A DNA stretch of 34,273 nt from Tulasnella sp. 424 (taxonomy: Eukaryota; Basidiomycota; Agaricomycetes; Cantharellales; Tulasnellaceae): the NCBI GenBank assembly GCA_019633425.1, contig WSUB01000191.1, forward strand, positions 39,260 to 73,532, read 5' to 3'. The position numbers and the translations under genes were made by a program. The notes below the pieces were generated by a model that did not search any database, had not been told where the DNA came from, and worked only from the letters and a program-made list of their open reading frames with translations. This document shows positions 30,904 through 34,273 of this stretch, one piece after another. The stretch's first letter is position 1. The number at the start of each line of letters is the position of its first letter.

Positions 30904-31251
30904 TCAGCCGTCAGACTTACCACCATAAACCGCGGGGTAAACCGTCTCGATCCGCCAACTCTCTTCATTCACTACATTAAAGTTTCGTCGTGACACGTCG
31001 GCCGCCACTGTCGGTTCCCCAAAAGTGGAATCCGAGCCGCCGCGCATCCCGCTTGGCGTGCGAACTCGGAGAATCGACGGCGGGGGATCGTGTATTTTGG
31101 GAACCCCGAAGAACTCCTGCCAAGTCGGAAGTCGCGAGGTGCCTTTCAGCATCTCTCTGAACCCCTCCGAATAGAATCGTTCCTTCACCGCATCGGGCAA
31201 GCTCGTTTCCCGAAACGGAACTCCGGCCTGAACGGCTGCTGCACGCGTCAA
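30904..31251 (-). other. open frame with degraded paralog, possible exon
   Basis: An open minus-strand stretch (AVQAGVPFRETSLPDAVKER, EFFGVPKIHDPPPSILRVRT, ending AVYGGKSDG). No ATG starts it; it could be the last exon of a gene, with an acceptor near 31274. The counterpart at about 16990-17372 is broken by stops and frame changes. No family recognised. Coding status uncertain. Confidence 0.35.
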
Positions 31252-31306
31252 ACGGAGAAGAGAGTATACGCCTTGTCAGCTTCGTATTACTGAATGTGCC
31301 TTTCTC

Positions 31307-31618
31307 ATGTTCAGATCTCTTCACTGTTCGAGAAACATACCATGTGATTCTCTGGAATCTGGGTCACAGCGGTCTCCGGGATCCGACCGGCGCGAAGCTG
31401 GTGTTATCTGGGGCGTGGGCAGCAATCCGTTTCTGCCTTCTACAGAATTGCCTGTTGAGGTGTTCAATAAATGTGATACGACTCTCGGTAGTCTATCACA
31501 ATACCAAGGTCGAAAACGAAAAGCGGGATGGTGGACGAACTCGGAACAGTTGAACTTCGCTGTTTGGTCTCAGGTACAGTTTGTCGTGTTCAATACTGGG
31601 CGTCGACCCGGACTCTAG
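31307..31618 (+). other. dispersed repeat segment in open frame
   Basis: A plus-strand open frame with AGVIWGVGSNPFLPSTELPV, then EQLNFAVWSQ before a possible donor (CAG/GTACAG). Related segments at 17345, 19395 and 21292 keep parts of it (GVLWGLSSEPVLPCIE at 19395) but with stops. This may be an exon of an unrecognised gene whose other copies are dead. No ATG-to-stop model could be built. Confidence 0.3.
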
Positions 31619-31710
31619 TATTCTCCCGTCAGACAGATCCACGAATGTAGCTAGACTCTCGTCCAATGACCTTGGGTAAATGGAACATCGCATCTGTCGT
31701 CAGTTGAGGT

Positions 31711-32298
31711 ATGAATGAAGCGTGCAACGCAGGCCAAACAAGGTCAGAAGCTTGTAGGACTTGCCGGCCCTCGGCTTGCCACCACGGAATATTTGCCTCA
31801 AGCATAATGATACAGACGGTTGGGACCGGAGATTTATTCAAAGTACTCCCCAATCACCATAAACTCCGACAAGGTTTGTGGATAAGTCAATTCGCATTCA
31901 AGGACCATTCCCGAGCCGAGACCCTGGCAATGCTCCTGGTTTTGCCGAAGGTCGTGCGATCAACCGCCAAGGTCGACGATCGTGCGACCATTTCGGGCCA
32001 ACAGCTCCTGTCGGATCGGAGTATGCAGAAGCGCCTCGGGCGGAAGAACATGGACCTCTCCGCCGTCCTCGAAGCGATCCGGGGGCAGGGTCGGCGCGCC
32101 GAAAACGGGAGAAAGACGATGGCGCAACCGCTCGTCAAGTCGATTCTGGTGAGCTTTATTCGATTGAGCTATGGTTTATCTGAACCTTCCATGATACCGG
32201 TGCAGGTTCGATTATCTTTACCCGGCGTTGAGCCCCGAATGACGGAATTACGACGCCCGATTCAAACATCCGGACCCCCGCTCGGAAACTCACTCTGA
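31711..32298 (+). CDS. uncharacterised open reading frame
   Basis: A 195-codon ATG-initiated frame in a GC-rich stretch (about 31880-32150). The middle reads as a plausible helical protein (RAETLAMLLVLPKVV, SAVLEAIRGQGRRAENGRKT). Another plus frame and a minus frame are also open over the same stretch, so length alone is weak evidence. No domain, paralog or splice pattern supports it. Confidence 0.25.
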   Translation: MNEACNAGQTRSEACRTCRPSACHHGIFASSIMIQTVGTGDLFKVLPNHHKLRQGLWISQFAFKDHSRAETLAMLLVLPKVVRSTAKVDDRATISGQQLLSDRSMQKRLGRKNMDLSAVLEAIRGQGRRAENGRKTMAQPLVKSILVSFIRLSYGLSEPSMIPVQVRLSLPGVEPRMTELRRPIQTSGPPLGNSL

Positions 32299-32837
32299 GT
32301 ATGATCCAGCCAGAGGATGGAATGGTATGGGTGAGACCAGCTTGATTAAATGGTCGGACGAACATCGAGAGTTTAGACTTGGCGCTCCAAAGGATGTGGG
32401 TGTTGTTTGCCCGCAGGAACGATGGTCACTTCCTTGACCGGAGTGCTCCCTCGCATTCAGTCAAAGCCTTGTCTGTAACGACTATGTGAGTCCCGACAGC
32501 GTAGACTACCGACAGTGCTCCGCTGATGCTTGCTTGGCTTTGACTTGGGTTCAGACCTTTGCTGTAGAACATGCCAGTGTTTCGATCAACGGCGGATGCC
32601 CCATCGTTGGCTCCGAACTGTTCTGAACCTACGGCGGCGCGGGACCGGACATTGCGTTTTCGAACAACTTTAATCCATCTCTCTAGCCTTATGCCAAGCT
32701 CTGACAACACACTGCGGCTCTCATAAGGCTTTTCTTCAGCATAAAAGGGAGAGAGGATATCGGCTGTTCAAACCATCAAACACACAAGCAGTCCTCTCCT
32801 ACCAGCCCTCATTCTTCAGCTCTAGAACACTCTAAAC
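32299..32837. promoter_or_regulatory. intergenic with TATA-like site for the gene at 32838
   Basis: ATAAAAGGG at 32741-32749 lies about 95 bp before the ATG, followed by a CT/CA-rich stretch. No gene is supported in the rest. Confidence 0.4.
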
Positions 32838-33596
32838 ATGCGCTTCTCCGTCATTTCCTCCATCGCTACCGTAGTCCTCTCCGGACTCTTCGCCGTCGCC
32901 TCCCCGGTTAACGTCGACACCGCTCCCGCCCCTGTTTTCGCTCCCCGTGCCGCCTTGACCATCCCCGCCATCATTTCCAACGGTCAGACCCAGGTCGATG
33001 CGGTGACCCAGCAGATCAGAAGCAAGTTCCCTATTATACTCATTCCTGTTGGACCGACTGACCCTGGACTTGTTCGTTACAGGTCATTCCCTACGGAGGC
33101 AATACAACCCAGCCGATCGACTCTAAACTCGTCTCAAATCTCTTGTCCAAAGTCCAAGTGACAATCGACAACGTGAACTCCCAGCTTCAGCAGGTCGCCG
33201 GCCAACCTTGGGATGCCATCAGCGGAGGAGCTGACCCAGACACGGCCGAGTACTCTTTGGCCGATTTTGCGATCGTGCGTCTCCTTTCTTTCACACGGAG
33301 TAGGGTGGCGGGACTAATTTGACTCTTGTGCTCAGTCCGCTGTGAAGGCTGTCGCTCCTGCCAGTGCCATTACGGACAAGTATCCAGAACTGCAAAAAAG
33401 TGTCGACGCCGTAACGTATGTTCTCTTTCAGCGGTCTGTTAATCCGGAACGGAATGCTCATGAATTCCCAATTTGTAGCACTTCGGTGACTAACCTTGGC
33501 CCGGTCGCCCTCAAGATCAACTGGAGGCACTTCTGGGGCTATGTTTTGATCGGGGCTGGTGCAGTCCTAACTGCCATCGGGGAGTCTCTCCTATGA
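32838..33596 (+). CDS. small secreted/membrane-anchored protein, divergent paralog
   Basis: Third member of the family at 16566 and 30443, on the plus strand. Signal peptide MRFSVISSIATVVLSGLFAV, then ALTIPAIISNGQTQVDAVTQ, VIPYGGNTTQPIDSKLVSNL, DADAFA-like region before an intron near 33274, SAVKAVAPASAITDKYPELQ, and a C-terminal hydrophobic helix (GYVLIGAGAVLTAIGESLL) followed at once by the stop. Introns 2 and 3 are canonical. Intron 1 is a problem: exon 2 must start GTC ATT CCC, but no GT donor of normal spacing leaves the right phase, so this copy uses an unusual junction, a 35-nt intron, or has a 1-nt error near 33019-33083. Confidence 0.6.
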
Positions 33597-34273
33597 TTCG
33601 TCTGTTCTTTTAGCTTGAGTTGTACTATCGCTGCGCATTTCGATCTAAAATGCCAAGCCCTATCTGATGTCTCAAACCGCGTATGCCGGGTTGACAGGCA
33701 TGCGCTCGATAGTGGAACAACAGGCCCGTAGCCTACGCTCCCCATACCAGGTACACGTTAGCACACGTCACCTGGATAGACGAATCCTCAGGCGTGCTCA
33801 CGGATATTGACCGCACGTTTGTTTTCAACCTCCTTTGAAAGCCCGAACGCAGACTTCAGTGCTCCAGGCCTCCATCAAGCTAGCGGTCTGATGTAGTGAT
33901 GACAAGAGAAAACCTTCACTTGGCTTTGGTTCCGCTCCCTCGATGAACTTCTACGTGAATAACTTCGCTTTGATTTGTAATCCTTCATATCCATGGAAAC
34001 TCGCCATGACAAGAAAATCGATACGATGGGAGAAAGTAGGGAAGTGATCTCGAGTACAAAATACGACCCATGGTATAGACCCTAAATTAAAATTACTGAT
34101 GACGCAGCATAGTTTTGACAGCTCCTCATTGGTCTTGCTTGTCCATCGAAGTTGGCGCACCCCATGTCCCTGTATCATCTGGGTAGTCGTATGTGAATGG
34201 ACTTGCTTCAATTGGCGTCTCAGACAAAGCAGTGCGGAAGCCTTGTTTAGGTTCATTGGCGAAACTTTAGGTC
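33597..34273. other. no recognised feature
   Basis: A 677-bp tail. A 101-codon minus-strand frame (33951-34256) begins with ATG (MNLNKASALLCLRRQLKQVH) but has no domain, paralog or convincing intron. Nothing else is seen. Confidence 0.4.

Noticed and set aside
1..34273. tRNA, rRNA or CRISPR features
   Set aside because: No cloverleaf-like segment, rRNA motif or regularly spaced short repeat was seen; a eukaryotic nuclear context makes CRISPR implausible.

Overview
The window is basidiomycete (Agaricomycete) nuclear DNA. Nearly every gene is cut by many short introns (about 50-70 bp, GT-AG with a few GC-AG), and several families seen here are ones I associate with mushrooms and crust fungi: DUF6593, DUF7918, and an expanded set of TKL-type kinases. 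The small secreted single-membrane-helix family and the Gag-like family resemble proteins I know from Rhizoctonia/Ceratobasidium (Cantharellales). That placement is an inference and no rRNA or marker gene is present to fix it. This is a gene-family-rich accessory region, and most loci are one of two to eight local paralogs.

Layout. (1) 1-11421: a same-strand tandem array of eight related genes. Each encodes an N-terminal PARP-type zinc finger (CC..HC ligands, then a Gly-Tyr-Asp..Leu..Asp tail), a variable acidic linker and a C-terminal coiled coil, with no PARP catalytic domain. One is cut by the window start, five look intact or nearly so (3155, 4387, 5782, 8508, 10105) and two are pseudogenes (917, 7339). 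The last four form a two-gene unit duplicated head to tail. (2) 11753-15470: two TKL-like kinase genes with identical eight-exon structure. (3) 15790-17720: a secreted membrane-anchored protein gene and a degraded neighbour, paralogous to 29512-31615. (4) 17938-22690: three tandem minus-strand copies of a spliced gene joining a retrotransposon Gag-like domain to a C-terminal region I do not recognise. (5) 23324-29326: two copies of a head-to-head DUF6593/DUF7918 gene pair (one DUF7918 copy broken) plus a third, solo DUF7918 gene. (6) 29512-33596: two more secreted-protein paralogs and poorly resolved sequence. (7) 33597-34273: nothing recognised.

How it fits together. The genes do not form a pathway; they are birth-and-death gene families. 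Exon models below were built by hand from splice signals, reading phase and comparison between paralogs. Models whose phases close in two or more paralogs are strong, and uncertain ones are marked. The most unusual content is the PARP-finger/coiled-coil array, whose second zinc-binding cysteine sits in a 12-24 nt microexon, and the spliced Gag-like triplet.
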